A DNA stretch of 64,000 nt from a bacterium (GTDB lineage: Bacteria > Patescibacteria > CPR2 > UBA1875 > JAJYID01). Numbering within the stretch: position 1 is the first letter of the stretch; each line of letters opens with the position of its first letter. Of the stretch, positions 7,991 through 15,928 are shown one piece after another. The translations under genes were made by a program, and so were the position numbers. The notes beneath the pieces were generated by a model. The model did no database searches and was not told the DNA's origin. It was given only the letters and a program-made list of their open reading frames with translations. The stretch spans positions 364,589 to 428,588 of the forward strand of contig JAUSJO010000002.1 in the NCBI GenBank assembly GCA_030647205.1. Reading direction: 5' to 3'.

Positions 7991-9487
7991 ATGGACATGA
8001 AAGAAATACCATCAAATGAGCCGGAGAAAGAGGCGGATTTAGTTGCATCGGAAAGTGATAATCTTTTGGAAGAGGTGTCTCAAAATGAAGGCGTGGATAT
8101 TCCCATTGAAAGCGATGAAACAGCGAAGGAAATAGAAAAGTACAGACAGGAACTTTCAGGCGGCGGAAGTAAAGTTGAGGGAACTGAACAGCTTAGGATT
8201 AAGCATCAAAAAGATATTACTCCTGTTAGCATTGCAGAAAAAGACAGGGAGGATATAGAGTCATTTTCTGCAGAAAGTTTGAAGGAGCTGGAGAAAACCT
8301 ATGAGCCGGGATTTGGTATTTTCCCTGCGTCTGACCCTAAAGAAAACTTCTATGAACAGATCTGGACTCGTGACTTTGCTCATGCCTCGGGAAATTTTTT
8401 TGAGACCCAAAATCCACAAGCGGTTAAGGATTCTTTGGAAACTATTTTTTCTCACCAAAAAGAAAATGGTATGCTTCCCCTAAGGGTTGAGAAGCAGTAC
8501 ATGATGTTAAAACTCACACCGTTTCTCAGAGGACTTGCAAAACCAATGTTCAATATCATTGAAAGGAAAATCAAAGGTAGGGAGGAGAGGCCTGTTTATG
8601 AAGGCCAGGATTTTTCAGGAGCGGAAGATACAGTGCCGGCAGCTATTATCGCAGCTGGTGAATTTTTCGTTACTTCACAAGAAGGAAGAAAGTTTGCGGA
8701 GGAAAACTTTGATAAGCTAAAACTGGCTCTTGATTTCTTTGAAACGAAAGTGGATCCGGCAGACGGTCTTGCATCTGTAAAAACAAAGAATTCTGACTGG
8801 TTGGATAGTATAAAAAGGACAGGGAAACTTGGTGGGATCAATGTTTTATGGGCGAGATCCCTTAAGATGATGAGTTTCATGGCTTCCCAGCTTGGTAAAG
8901 ATGAAGATGCGCATGAATACCGAGAGAAATTTCAGAAAACAAAGGCTGTAATTATGGAAAAACTTTATGATAAAGAGGGGGCTTACTTTCGAGCGGAGGA
9001 AGGGACAAACAGGATCGAAGCTACAGCATCTATTTTTGGGTCTCTCTATCTTTTAGGTCCAGCAGAATGCGCAAGGGTTCAAGAAACTTTAAAAAGTAGG
9101 CTCAAAGCACCCTCAGGATTAAAAAATTTTGATCCGCCGTATCCGCGGAAACAGGTTCTCACCCCTCACAAACTTATAGGACTTTCCGGTTATCAGAACG
9201 AGTTTGTCTGGCCATGGGTGACATGTCAGAATATCCAAGCGAAGATAAAAATTGCCCGAGAACATCAGGACAGTGTTGTAAGGGATCGGTTCAAGAAAGA
9301 GGCTGTTGAAGATCTTTTGGATATGACCAAACTTTTTAAAGATGCGGGTGGGGCTTATGAGATTTTTGAGCCCGATAGCAGAAAGCCGGCAATAAAAAGA
9401 TTTTACAAACCGCCAAAAAATATTATGGGAAACCTTGCCGCATATGAGGGTGCTCATCTTCAGATGAAAGAACTGGGCTGGATTTAG
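7991..9487 (+). CDS. Six-hairpin glycosidase-like protein (glucoamylase/glucosidase-like)
   Basis: 498 residues. After an acidic, probably disordered N-terminus (1-85), the rest resembles (alpha/alpha)6 barrel glycosidases (GH15/GH63/GH100 or amylo-1,6-glucosidase type). Marks are FYEQIWTRDFAHASGNF, the typical W-x-R-D start of these barrels, DGLASVKTKNSDWLDSI with a candidate catalytic Asp, and the final NIMGNLAAYEGAHLQM. It lacks a signal peptide, so a cytoplasmic role in breaking down alpha-glucan or disaccharide is likely. An upstream TTG at 7985 is in frame, but TGA-TATAAT at 7978-7983 ends 7 nt before the ATG at 7991, which fits a leaderless start there. Confidence 0.72.
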   Translation: MDMKEIPSNEPEKEADLVASESDNLLEEVSQNEGVDIPIESDETAKEIEKYRQELSGGGSKVEGTEQLRIKHQKDITPVSIAEKDREDIESFSAESLKELEKTYEPGFGIFPASDPKENFYEQIWTRDFAHASGNFFETQNPQAVKDSLETIFSHQKENGMLPLRVEKQYMMLKLTPFLRGLAKPMFNIIERKIKGREERPVYEGQDFSGAEDTVPAAIIAAGEFFVTSQEGRKFAEENFDKLKLALDFFETKVDPADGLASVKTKNSDWLDSIKRTGKLGGINVLWARSLKMMSFMASQLGKDEDAHEYREKFQKTKAVIMEKLYDKEGAYFRAEEGTNRIEATASIFGSLYLLGPAECARVQETLKSRLKAPSGLKNFDPPYPRKQVLTPHKLIGLSGYQNEFVWPWVTCQNIQAKIKIAREHQDSVVRDRFKKEAVEDLLDMTKLFKDAGGAYEIFEPDSRKPAIKRFYKPPKNIMGNLAAYEGAHLQMKELGWI

Positions 9488-9572
9488 TTACTCAAAACAG
9501 GACGTTTAAACTTTCCGAACTTCTGCCAAATTGTTGGTTCTAAAAATGGGCTAGGGAAGAGGGGGATAGATT

Positions 9573-10025
9573 TTATCTCAATAAGTCTTCGAGGGTTTTT
9601 ATTTTTTCTTTATATTTTTCAATCTTTTCTTCCCAAACCTCTACAGTTTTCCTATACGAAGCAAGGTATTCTTCCGCTTTCAACTCCTTAAACTCTACGT
9701 TGTCGACTTGAGTTATATTAAAATTTTCAGGATTTATATCGGCATATAGATCCGCGTCAGATTCAAATCCGACTCGAGTACCCCCATTTACAAATTCATG
9801 CGGAAAAGTCGAGTCTTGTTTGTACCCGGCCTCTGCCATAATTTCTATCAACTCATCCCATTTATCGCTCAAATATATCGCCGGGATAATGATATCTATA
9901 TCGTTTACTTCTCCGGTCTGATCCAAAACTCTATAAAGGCCAAGAGAGCCATATAGAGTCGGCACTATCTGGTGGCTATTAAATGCTTTTGCGATTTTTA
10001 GAAAAGATTCAAATTTTTTGTCCAT
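9573..10025 (-). CDS. Nucleotidyltransferase-fold protein
   Basis: 150 residues. The N-terminal GSLGLYRVL followed by VNDIDIIIP is the GS...DxD signature of the polymerase-beta nucleotidyltransferase fold, as in MNT/AbiEii-like and aminoglycoside nucleotidyltransferase-like proteins. The C-terminal 40 residues form a charged helix. Targets are unknown; no partner HEPN or toxin gene lies next to it. On the minus strand TGC-TAAAAT (10032-10037) ends 6 nt before the ATG, so it too looks leaderless. It converges with the glycosidase gene. Confidence 0.68.
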   Translation of the reverse strand: MDKKFESFLKIAKAFNSHQIVPTLYGSLGLYRVLDQTGEVNDIDIIIPAIYLSDKWDELIEIMAEAGYKQDSTFPHEFVNGGTRVGFESDADLYADINPENFNITQVDNVEFKELKAEEYLASYRKTVEVWEEKIEKYKEKIKTLEDLLR

Positions 10026-10117
10026 GAATCTATTTTAGCACAAAAATAAAAACTGGAACGGAAAAGGGGAGAAGTTTTTTGAAATATTTATGTCAGAAAA
10101 GTTGTATTATATAGTGT

Positions 10118-10684
10118 ATGAATCTTTCAAAACTTTCAGACGAAGAGCTAGCATCGTATATGCAGAAAAAAAGTGGTGAAGGTATCGAATATCTCATAGA
10201 TAGATATGAGAAGTCACTTTTGAGGTATGTAGGATATTTAATCAAAGATGCCGACACATCTCAGGATGTAGTGCAGGATACATTTTTGGCTGTTTATGAA
10301 AACATTAACTCCTTTGACACAAAAAAGAAGTTTTCATCTTGGATATATAGAATAGCTCACAACAAATCCATTGATGAAATCAAAAAAAGGGCAAAGACTA
10401 TTACCTTGGGAGAGCGCGAGATTGTAGACGAAAGAAATGATGCACAAAGAATTGATAAAAGTATAGACATGATAAGAACTAAGCAGATTGTAGGAGAGGC
10501 CGTAGAACAGCTTTCTATAAAGTATAAAGAAGCCATAATTCTCAGATATTATGAAGAAAAGAGCTATGAAGATATTTCTGATATATGCCGTTGTCCGGTA
10601 AGTACTGTCGGGGTAAGGATAAGGCGGGCACTTGAAATGATAAAGACCAAAATAAATATAGATAATATTGAGGAGTATCTATGA
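10118..10684 (+). CDS. ECF-type RNA polymerase sigma factor
   Basis: 188 residues with region 2 (DADTSQDVVQDTFLAVYENI, then SSWIYRIAHNKSIDEIKK) and region 4 (YKEAIILRYYEEKSYEDISD then PVSTVGVRIRRALEMIK helix-turn-helix). This is a standard group 4 sigma factor that redirects RNA polymerase in response to an outside signal. A TATTAT box at 10105-10110 ends 7 nt before the ATG. It shares an ATGA overlap with the downstream membrane protein gene, the position where anti-sigma factors are usually encoded. Confidence 0.92.
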   Translation: MNLSKLSDEELASYMQKKSGEGIEYLIDRYEKSLLRYVGYLIKDADTSQDVVQDTFLAVYENINSFDTKKKFSSWIYRIAHNKSIDEIKKRAKTITLGEREIVDERNDAQRIDKSIDMIRTKQIVGEAVEQLSIKYKEAIILRYYEEKSYEDISDICRCPVSTVGVRIRRALEMIKTKINIDNIEEYL

Positions 10685-11214
10685 AAAAGAAAGAAAAAGA
10701 TATAAAGAAAGAAGTGCTTAAGAAAATTGATTTAGGCGAAGTAAAGATGAAGTCAAAAGCACACTTTGAAGTCCTTAAGGTTTTATGGGCTATACTTATG
10801 ACGGCATCTGTATTAGTTGCTATATTTCTCATAAATCTTGCTCTTTATTTGCCTAAAAGGGCAGGCGTGTTTCAGGGGGTTCGCCCTGAAAGACTAAATG
10901 TCATGCTATCATCAATCCCTTGGTGGTTGGTTGTATTTGGGGCTATATTTATTGGCATAGCAGTTTATATCTATAAAAATTATGAAGGGGGATACAAAAA
11001 ACATCTTTCGGCAATTATTATTACGATAGCTGTTTTAGTTATAACTATCGGGGGAGTATTGGCTGTTACTAATATTAATGAAAATATAGAGAGACGTCCG
11101 GGGATGAAGCAGTTCTATCAGTGGAACGAAAAAAGATTTGGTCCGCCCGGTATGAGATCTCCTATGCATAGGGACCGTTTGAACCAAAAGCCGGACAATT
11201 TTAAGAGATTTTGA
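10681..11214 (+). CDS. Membrane protein, candidate anti-sigma factor
   Basis: 177 residues with a charged cytoplasmic N-terminus (about 25 residues) and three membrane segments (about 32-55, 78-98, 110-130), then a Pro/Arg/Met-rich outer tail (PGMRSPMHRDR). No zinc-binding HxxxCxxC motif is visible, so it is not a ZAS-type anti-sigma protein. The role is inferred only from its ATGA coupling to the sigma factor gene. It could instead be a sensor or a member of the regulon. Confidence 0.55.
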   Translation: MKKKEKDIKKEVLKKIDLGEVKMKSKAHFEVLKVLWAILMTASVLVAIFLINLALYLPKRAGVFQGVRPERLNVMLSSIPWWLVVFGAIFIGIAVYIYKNYEGGYKKHLSAIIITIAVLVITIGGVLAVTNINENIERRPGMKQFYQWNEKRFGPPGMRSPMHRDRLNQKPDNFKRF

Positions 11215-11275
11215 AATATTTTTCTCCCCCTACCGTATTATAGGTGTAAGACGGTAACTTAACGAAAGGAGAAAA

Positions 11276-11752
11276 ATGAAAACGAAAACTTTAGCAGTCA
11301 CAGCGGTAGCCCTCGGTACGTTTGCCTTAGCGGGCATATATGGAGTGGGTGTTATCAAGGCAGAAACCGCCGAAAATGGTCGTGATACTATTGTCCAGAA
11401 GATAGCAGATAAGTTCAAGCTGAACAAAGATGAAGTAAAAGCAGTCTTTGATGAAAACAGAGCGGAGAGACAGGGAAAAATGGAGGAACGTTTTGAGGCC
11501 AATCTTAATAAAGCCGTAGAAAGTGGCAAGATTACAGAAGCACAGAAAAGTGCCATCTTGACTAAACATAAAGAGATACAAGCCAAGCGTGACGGGCTTA
11601 AGGATTTGCCACAAGAAGAAAGACATGATGCTATGCAGAAGATTCATGAAGAAATGGAAAACTGGGCTAAAGACAACGGTATAGACATGAGCCAGATTGC
11701 CGGTCCAAGAGGAGAGGGACACCACGGAGGAAACTTCGGTCCAAGACTCTAA
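11276..11752 (+). CDS. Exported DUF2680/Spy-like helical protein
   Basis: 158 residues. A signal peptide or anchor (MKTKTLAVTAVALGTFALAG, cleavage near IKAET) is followed by a helical region with IVQKIADKFKLNKDEVKAVF, a pattern common in exported proteins of CPR bacteria (DUF2680-like). The Met/His/Gly-rich tail ends GPRGEGHHGGNFGPRL. Charge and helical pattern recall Spy/CpxP-type envelope chaperones, but that is only a resemblance. An AAAGGAG SD site lies 6 nt before the ATG. It is close behind the sigma/membrane pair and may be its target or sensor. Confidence 0.6.
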   Translation: MKTKTLAVTAVALGTFALAGIYGVGVIKAETAENGRDTIVQKIADKFKLNKDEVKAVFDENRAERQGKMEERFEANLNKAVESGKITEAQKSAILTKHKEIQAKRDGLKDLPQEERHDAMQKIHEEMENWAKDNGIDMSQIAGPRGEGHHGGNFGPRL

Positions 11753-11776
11753 ATAATAGAATAATATAGCCCCATA

Positions 11777-11804
11777 AAAGAATGCTCCTCGAGGAGCATT
11801 CTTT
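11777..11804. terminator. Bidirectional terminator
   Basis: A perfect inverted repeat with arms AAAGAATGCTCC and GGAGCATTCTTT around a TCGA loop. It lies between the convergent exported-protein and DEAD-box genes and can serve both. Confidence 0.85.
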
Positions 11805-11832
11805 GTTTGATAAAATAGAGTCGAGGAACAAG

Positions 11833-13167
11833 TTAACTTACAAAGGTAAGTGCTGTTCCGCGTTTGTTTGCGCGTCCTGTTCTGCCGATTCTATGCACAT
11901 AATCTTCATAGTTTTCCGGCAAATCGTAGTTTATGACGTGAGTGACATCATCGATGTCTAGTCCTCGAGCAGCTACATCTGTAGCAACTAGGATATTCAC
12001 ATGATTTTCTTTGAATAGTCGGAGGGCTTTCTCTCTTTTGTTCTGTGCTTTGTCACCATGAATAGACGAGCTTTTGAAACCTCGTTTTTCCAGGTCATTT
12101 GAAAGATTTTCCACTCCTCTTTTTGTACGGCCAAAAATAAGTACTTTTTCGCATTCCGGTTTATTTAGAATGTCGTGCAGAACTTCTATTTTTCTCTGAT
12201 CGAAGCTGACCTTCACGATGTCTTGTTCTACGTTGTCGGATGTAACGGTAGTTTTTACCGAAACGGTGACAGGATTGTTTAGGAATGTCTGGATCAAACC
12301 GCTAATTCTTGTAGAAATGGTAGCGGAGAAGAAGAGCGACTGTTTGTGATTTGGGAGGGTAGAAAGGATGGTTTTGATATCGTTAATAAATCCCATATCG
12401 AGCATTCTGTCTACTTCATCAAGAACGATGTTTTGAGTTCCCTCAAGTCTGAGGCGACCACGTTTGATAAGGTCATTTATTCTACCCGGTGTGCCGATGA
12501 CAAACTGAGGATTTCGGGAAAGTTCTGATATTTGTCTGCCGATACGTGCTCCACCGATACATTGGACAGAGCGAATTCCCATACCTTTTGCGAACTCTCG
12601 AAGTTCGATATCAATTTGTGAAGCAAGTTCACGGGTAGGAGTGATTATTAAAACCTTTTGGTTCTTGCCCATAAAGACTTTGTTTATCAAAGGGATGATA
12701 AAAGCGGCGGTTTTACCCGTGCCTGTAGCCGCAACGCCGATGATATCCCGGCCGTTTAGGGCTTCAGGGATAGCCTGATCCTGGATAGGAGTCGGGGTTT
12801 CATATCCCTTGGTGATAATGTTATTTTTGAGTTCTTGGCAAACGTTAAAGTCGGCGAACTTATGTTTTGATACATACTCTTCCACTTCTGCAACCGGAAC
12901 TGCTTTTTTGATAAATTTATTTTGATCTATAATGCTCTTTTTTACGCCGCGAAAACGTTTCGGGCCTCTTCCGAAGCTGGAACGTGAACCGCCAAAAGAA
13001 GCGGACTTCCTTGGGGCGCTGCCAAAAGGAACATAAGGACCTTCAGACCGCTGTGGTCCGCCGGAGCCATTTCTTTTTCTTGAGCCCTGTGAGGCAGGTT
13101 TGCCTCGGTTTTTATTAAATGAGTTGCCCGATTTAGTTCGGACAGAACTAGAAGATTTCTGGTACAT
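11833..13167 (-). CDS. DEAD-box RNA helicase
   Basis: 444 residues. The N-terminal 95 residues are a basic Ser/Arg/Gly-rich tail. The helicase core follows: Q motif (GYETPTPIQDQAIP), Walker A AATGTGKTAAF, PTRELASQ, GTPGRI, the DEAD box present as DEVD in VLDEVDRMLDMGF, SAT, and C-terminal ATDVAARGLDID and YVHRIGRTGR. DEVD instead of DEAD is a conservative change. It ends right after the last helicase motif, with no RNA-binding tail at the C-terminus. Likely role: unwinding RNA during ribosome assembly or mRNA turnover, especially in the cold. Confidence 0.93.
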   Translation of the reverse strand: MYQKSSSSVRTKSGNSFNKNRGKPASQGSRKRNGSGGPQRSEGPYVPFGSAPRKSASFGGSRSSFGRGPKRFRGVKKSIIDQNKFIKKAVPVAEVEEYVSKHKFADFNVCQELKNNIITKGYETPTPIQDQAIPEALNGRDIIGVAATGTGKTAAFIIPLINKVFMGKNQKVLIITPTRELASQIDIELREFAKGMGIRSVQCIGGARIGRQISELSRNPQFVIGTPGRINDLIKRGRLRLEGTQNIVLDEVDRMLDMGFINDIKTILSTLPNHKQSLFFSATISTRISGLIQTFLNNPVTVSVKTTVTSDNVEQDIVKVSFDQRKIEVLHDILNKPECEKVLIFGRTKRGVENLSNDLEKRGFKSSSIHGDKAQNKREKALRLFKENHVNILVATDVAARGLDIDDVTHVINYDLPENYEDYVHRIGRTGRANKRGTALTFVS

Positions 13168-13326
13168 TTATACTCTTTCTTTCTTCGGCTGTTAGCCGGT
13201 TATTCATACTATTTTTCGGTCGCAAGTATGAATCTTTGAGTATAATCTTTCGACTAGTCTCCGTTTGGAGTCTCGTGTTCATAAAAACAACTGATTAACT
13301 ATATCATAAGGAAATAAGTTTGTCCA
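13168..13326 (-). promoter_or_regulatory. Promoter and structured leader of the DEAD-box gene
   Basis: On the minus strand TGGACA (13321-13326), a 17-nt spacer and TGA-TATAGT (13298-13303) predict a start near 13291. The leader of about 124 nt contains three hairpins: a GACTCC/GGAGAC pair, ATTCATACT/AGTATGAAT, and CCGGCT/AGCCG close to the gene. Long structured leaders are known for cold-shock helicase genes; here the role is inferred. Confidence 0.6.
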
Positions 13327-13358
13327 GGGTTTTATTTATTCTGGGCTTACGATTATGT

Positions 13359-13541
13359 TTGAAAGATGCTCTAAAATCCTTTATAATAGAAAATTCTGGT
13401 TTGGGCAGACCGGAGGAAGTACCTTTTTATAAAAAAGCTTGAGGAGGTGACAAACACCTTGCCCAAAGAGCAGATGATTTATTGGATATCTGCTTGTTAT
13501 GCAAACTAGTCCAGAAGGCTCCAGAAGGCCGGAAAGGATGC
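13359..13541 (+). promoter_or_regulatory. Promoter and structured leader of the 13542 gene
   Basis: TTGAAA (13359-13364), a 17-nt spacer and TATAAT (13382-13387) predict a start near 13394 and a 147-nt leader. The leader can close on itself: TTTGGGCAG at 13400-13408 pairs with CTTGCCCAAA at 13458-13467, enclosing a GGTG-ACAAA-CACC hairpin and purine-rich GGAGG motifs. Two CCAGAAGG repeats precede the SD site. It may be a regulatory RNA element of a class I do not recognise. Confidence 0.5.
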
Positions 13542-14057
13542 ATGCAATATGTCCGTTACTTGGTTATCGTTGTTGGACTGCTGGTCTTAAGCATAGCCGG
13601 AACTGCTTTCACCATGAAAGCATCAGCTACTCAGTCTGGATCTATGGTTGTTGGGTTAAGCCCCCAGCTAATGAAAACTATAGATTTTGGTGAGTTGGAG
13701 AAAGCTCATAATGCCTACTTGGTGCTCAAGGAAGAAGAGAGAAAGCGCCAGGAGGCAGAGCAAAAGAGAATCAACGCAATAAATCAGTTTGGTCCTTGGG
13801 GACCGGACCTCGTTGGGGCGGCAGAAACGTATGGCCAAAGACCCTCAGATCTATATGCGGTGATGTTCTGTGAAAGTAAGGGCGATGAGTACGCCGATAA
13901 TGGCATCGATCTGGGCCTCTTCCAGTTCCATCCGGATACTTTTGCCGGTACGCCTTATGGCGGCGCGAGTATTTATGATGGGCATGCGCAAATCTATGCA
14001 GCCGCATGGATGTGGTCGCAGGGAAGAAGAAGTGAATGGCCCGTTTGCGGCGCCTAG
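13542..14057 (+). CDS. Exported lysozyme/transglycosylase-like protein
   Basis: 171 residues with an N-terminal membrane segment (YLVIVVGLLVLSIAGTAF), a charged coiled-coil linker (EEERKRQEAEQKR) and a C-terminal domain. That domain begins WGPDLVGAAETYGQRPSDLY and includes the catalytic-type Glu in MFCESKGDEYADN and the FQFHPDTF segment. This E-S-x-G...G-L-F-Q-F pattern is that of lysozyme-like transglycosylases acting on peptidoglycan. The start at 13542 follows GGAAAGG; an upstream TTG at 13482 is less likely. A second protein of the same design is encoded at 62238-62819. Confidence 0.7.
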   Translation: MQYVRYLVIVVGLLVLSIAGTAFTMKASATQSGSMVVGLSPQLMKTIDFGELEKAHNAYLVLKEEERKRQEAEQKRINAINQFGPWGPDLVGAAETYGQRPSDLYAVMFCESKGDEYADNGIDLGLFQFHPDTFAGTPYGGASIYDGHAQIYAAAWMWSQGRRSEWPVCGA

Positions 14058-14066
14058 TAAATCAAA

Positions 14067-14095
14067 GGGCGCGGATATAATCCGCGCCCTTTTTT
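14067..14095 (+). terminator. Intrinsic terminator
   Basis: GGGCGCGGA-TATAA-TCCGCGCCC hairpin followed by TTTTTTC. It ends the 13542 transcription unit. Confidence 0.88.
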
Positions 14096-14165
14096 CTATA
14101 TAAAGTTAGTGATATTGGCTTGGATATTCTAAGGAAAGAGGGCGATAGTTTGAACCATTTTAATA

Positions 14166-14220
14166 AAAGTGTTGACAAGACACTAACTATGATATAGTAT
14201 TAGTGTAGTAATAACACTAA
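14166..14220 (+). promoter_or_regulatory. Promoter of pnuC-nadR with two operator-like inverted repeats
   Basis: TTGACA lies at 14172-14177; the -10 is TAGTAT (14195-14200, 17-nt spacer) or TATAGT (14193-14198). Two inverted repeats of the same geometry flank these boxes: AAAGTGT-N7-ACACTAA at 14166-14186 over the -35, and TTAGTGT-N7-ACACTAA at 14200-14220 over the start site. This is a typical layout for a repressor of NAD salvage genes. The regulator is not in the window. Confidence 0.6.
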
Positions 14221-14234
14221 GGAAGGAGAAAAAG

Positions 14235-14939
14235 ATGAAAAAAACAAAACAAAACAAACAAAACTGGCTCGTTACATCGATAATGGCCGCGGTATCATTA
14301 ACCCTAATAGCTTTAAGTTATTTTAAAGTAGTACCCATGAGTATGACGGAAGTTTTCGGATTTATCACAGGTGCTACTTGCGTCTGGCTTGTCGCCAAAG
14401 ATAACATTTGGAACTGGCCGATAGGTATAGCAAACTCTATCTTCTATGTAATTGTTTTCTTTAATGCCCGGCTTTTTGCGGATATGTCTCTTCAAGTCAT
14501 ATATATCATTCTTGGTTTCATGGGATGGTACTGGTGGCTTCGAGGTGGGGAGAACAAAACCAGACTCAAGGTTTTAAAGGTTAGTAAAAAAGAAGTAGTT
14601 ACTTTGCTGGCGATCGCTGTTGTTAGTACCTTTGTAATGATGCAATATCTGACCAAAATTAATGACTCAGCTCCATTCCTTGATGCATTGACTACAGTAA
14701 TGAGCTTGGTCGCCCAGTATATGCTGACGAGAAAGTACATCGAAAACTGGTTTGTCTGGTTAAGTGTTGATGTCATATATGTAGGTCTATACGCCTCAAG
14801 AGGTCTTTATCTCACCTCTGTTCTCTATGCACTTTTCTTCTGCATGTGTTTAGTAGGTTTAAAAGAATGGCGAAAGCTAGTCACAAAGAAACATACGGAG
14901 AAAAACCTTGTTTTAGCCGAGAAGGGACAAAATGTATGA
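14235..14939 (+). CDS. pnuC: Nicotinamide riboside transporter PnuC
   Basis: 234 residues with seven or so membrane segments. The PnuC signature is clear: NIWNWPIGIANSIFYVIVFF, then FADMSLQVIYIILGFMGWYWW, and later YIENWFVWLSVDVIYVGLY. PnuC takes up nicotinamide riboside by facilitated diffusion, trapped by phosphorylation inside the cell. GGAAGGAG lies 6-7 nt before the ATG. The 3' end overlaps the nadR-like gene by 8 bp, which matches the functional link: the next protein phosphorylates the imported substrate. Confidence 0.92.
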   Translation: MKKTKQNKQNWLVTSIMAAVSLTLIALSYFKVVPMSMTEVFGFITGATCVWLVAKDNIWNWPIGIANSIFYVIVFFNARLFADMSLQVIYIILGFMGWYWWLRGGENKTRLKVLKVSKKEVVTLLAIAVVSTFVMMQYLTKINDSAPFLDALTTVMSLVAQYMLTRKYIENWFVWLSVDVIYVGLYASRGLYLTSVLYALFFCMCLVGLKEWRKLVTKKHTEKNLVLAEKGQNV

Positions 14940-15927
14940 TACAGGACTCATTGTCGGAAAATTCTATCCGCCACATAAAGGTCATGGCTATCTCATAGAG
15001 ACTGCCCTTTCCCGGGTCAAAAAATTGACTATCATAGTTTGCGGGAAAAAGAAGGAGGACAAAATTGATCCCGATCTACGTGGTGCGTGGCTGAGAGAGC
15101 TTTATCCGAAAGCACAAGTAATGGTTATAGAGGACACTTTAGACCAAGATGACTCAAAAGCTTGGGCAGAAGCATCTATAGCTTGGTTGGGGTACAAACC
15201 GGATGTTGTTTTCACTTCTGAGGATTATGGGGATCCGTGGTCCCGTTACTTAGGATCTGAGCACACACAAGTAGACAAAGAAAGAAAGACAGTCCCAATC
15301 TGCGCCACTTTGATTCGTGCAAACCCGTATAAGTACTGGCAGTTTTTGGAGGATCCGGTTAGAGCTTACTTTGCAAAAAGGGTTTGTCTAGTTGGTGCAG
15401 AGTCAACTGGCAAGAGCACTCTTTCTAAAGACTTGGCCAAACACTATAAAACGACATGGGTGCCTGAGTTTGGCAGGTATCATTGGGAAGCCAGACTTAC
15501 CAAGGGTGAAGATTTCATCTGGTCAGAAAAAGACTTTATAAGGATTGCTAATTTTCAAAATGAATGGGAGGACGAGCTTGCAAAAGAGGCAAATAGGGTA
15601 CTTATTTGCGATACCAACTCTTTTGCCACGGGCATTTGGTTTGAGCGATATATGGAAGAGAAATCAGAGAAAGTTGAGAAGTCAGCTGAGGGTAGAAAAT
15701 ATGATCTTTATATAGTGACAGATGTCGATGTTCCTTTTGAAGATGACGGGACGAGAGACGGAGAGCATATAAGAGAATGGATGCACAAAAGATTCATCCA
15801 AGACCTAAAAAAGAGAAAAGAGAAATATGTCGTAGTGAGCGGTTCAGAGAAAGAAAGAATTAAAAAAGCTGTTCGAGAAATAGACAAGCTGTTTGATGTT
15901 GTCTATTTAGACAAGGGAAACGGTTAA
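14932..15927 (+). CDS. nadR: NadR-like bifunctional NMN adenylyltransferase / ribosylnicotinamide kinase
   Basis: 331 residues. The N-terminal domain starts GLIVGKFYPPHKGH, the (H/T)xGH nucleotidyltransferase motif that makes NAD from NMN. The C-terminal kinase has a Walker A GAESTGKST and the ICDTNSFATGIW segment, and phosphorylates nicotinamide riboside. The N-terminal helix-turn-helix of enterobacterial NadR is absent, so it is an enzyme and not the repressor. With PnuC it makes a two-gene salvage route to NAD. It ends 1 bp from the convergent rhodanese gene. Confidence 0.92.
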   Translation: MYDTGLIVGKFYPPHKGHGYLIETALSRVKKLTIIVCGKKKEDKIDPDLRGAWLRELYPKAQVMVIEDTLDQDDSKAWAEASIAWLGYKPDVVFTSEDYGDPWSRYLGSEHTQVDKERKTVPICATLIRANPYKYWQFLEDPVRAYFAKRVCLVGAESTGKSTLSKDLAKHYKTTWVPEFGRYHWEARLTKGEDFIWSEKDFIRIANFQNEWEDELAKEANRVLICDTNSFATGIWFERYMEEKSEKVEKSAEGRKYDLYIVTDVDVPFEDDGTRDGEHIREWMHKRFIQDLKKRKEKYVVVSGSEKERIKKAVREIDKLFDVVYLDKGNG

Positions 15928-15928
15928 A

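Noticed and set aside
9740..9800. TTCAAATCC motif resembling a tRNA T-arm
   Set aside because: It is inside the coding sequence of the minus-strand nucleotidyltransferase-fold gene, and no acceptor or anticodon stem can be formed around it. No tRNA gene was found in the window.
9573..10025. Toxin-antitoxin pair of the MNT-HEPN type
   Set aside because: The nucleotidyltransferase-fold protein stands alone; its neighbours are a glycosidase and a sigma factor, so no partner is visible.
13542..14057. Phage endolysin
   Set aside because: The protein has its own membrane anchor and no holin or phage genes nearby; a second protein of the same build exists at 62238-62819, which suggests cellular cell-wall enzymes.
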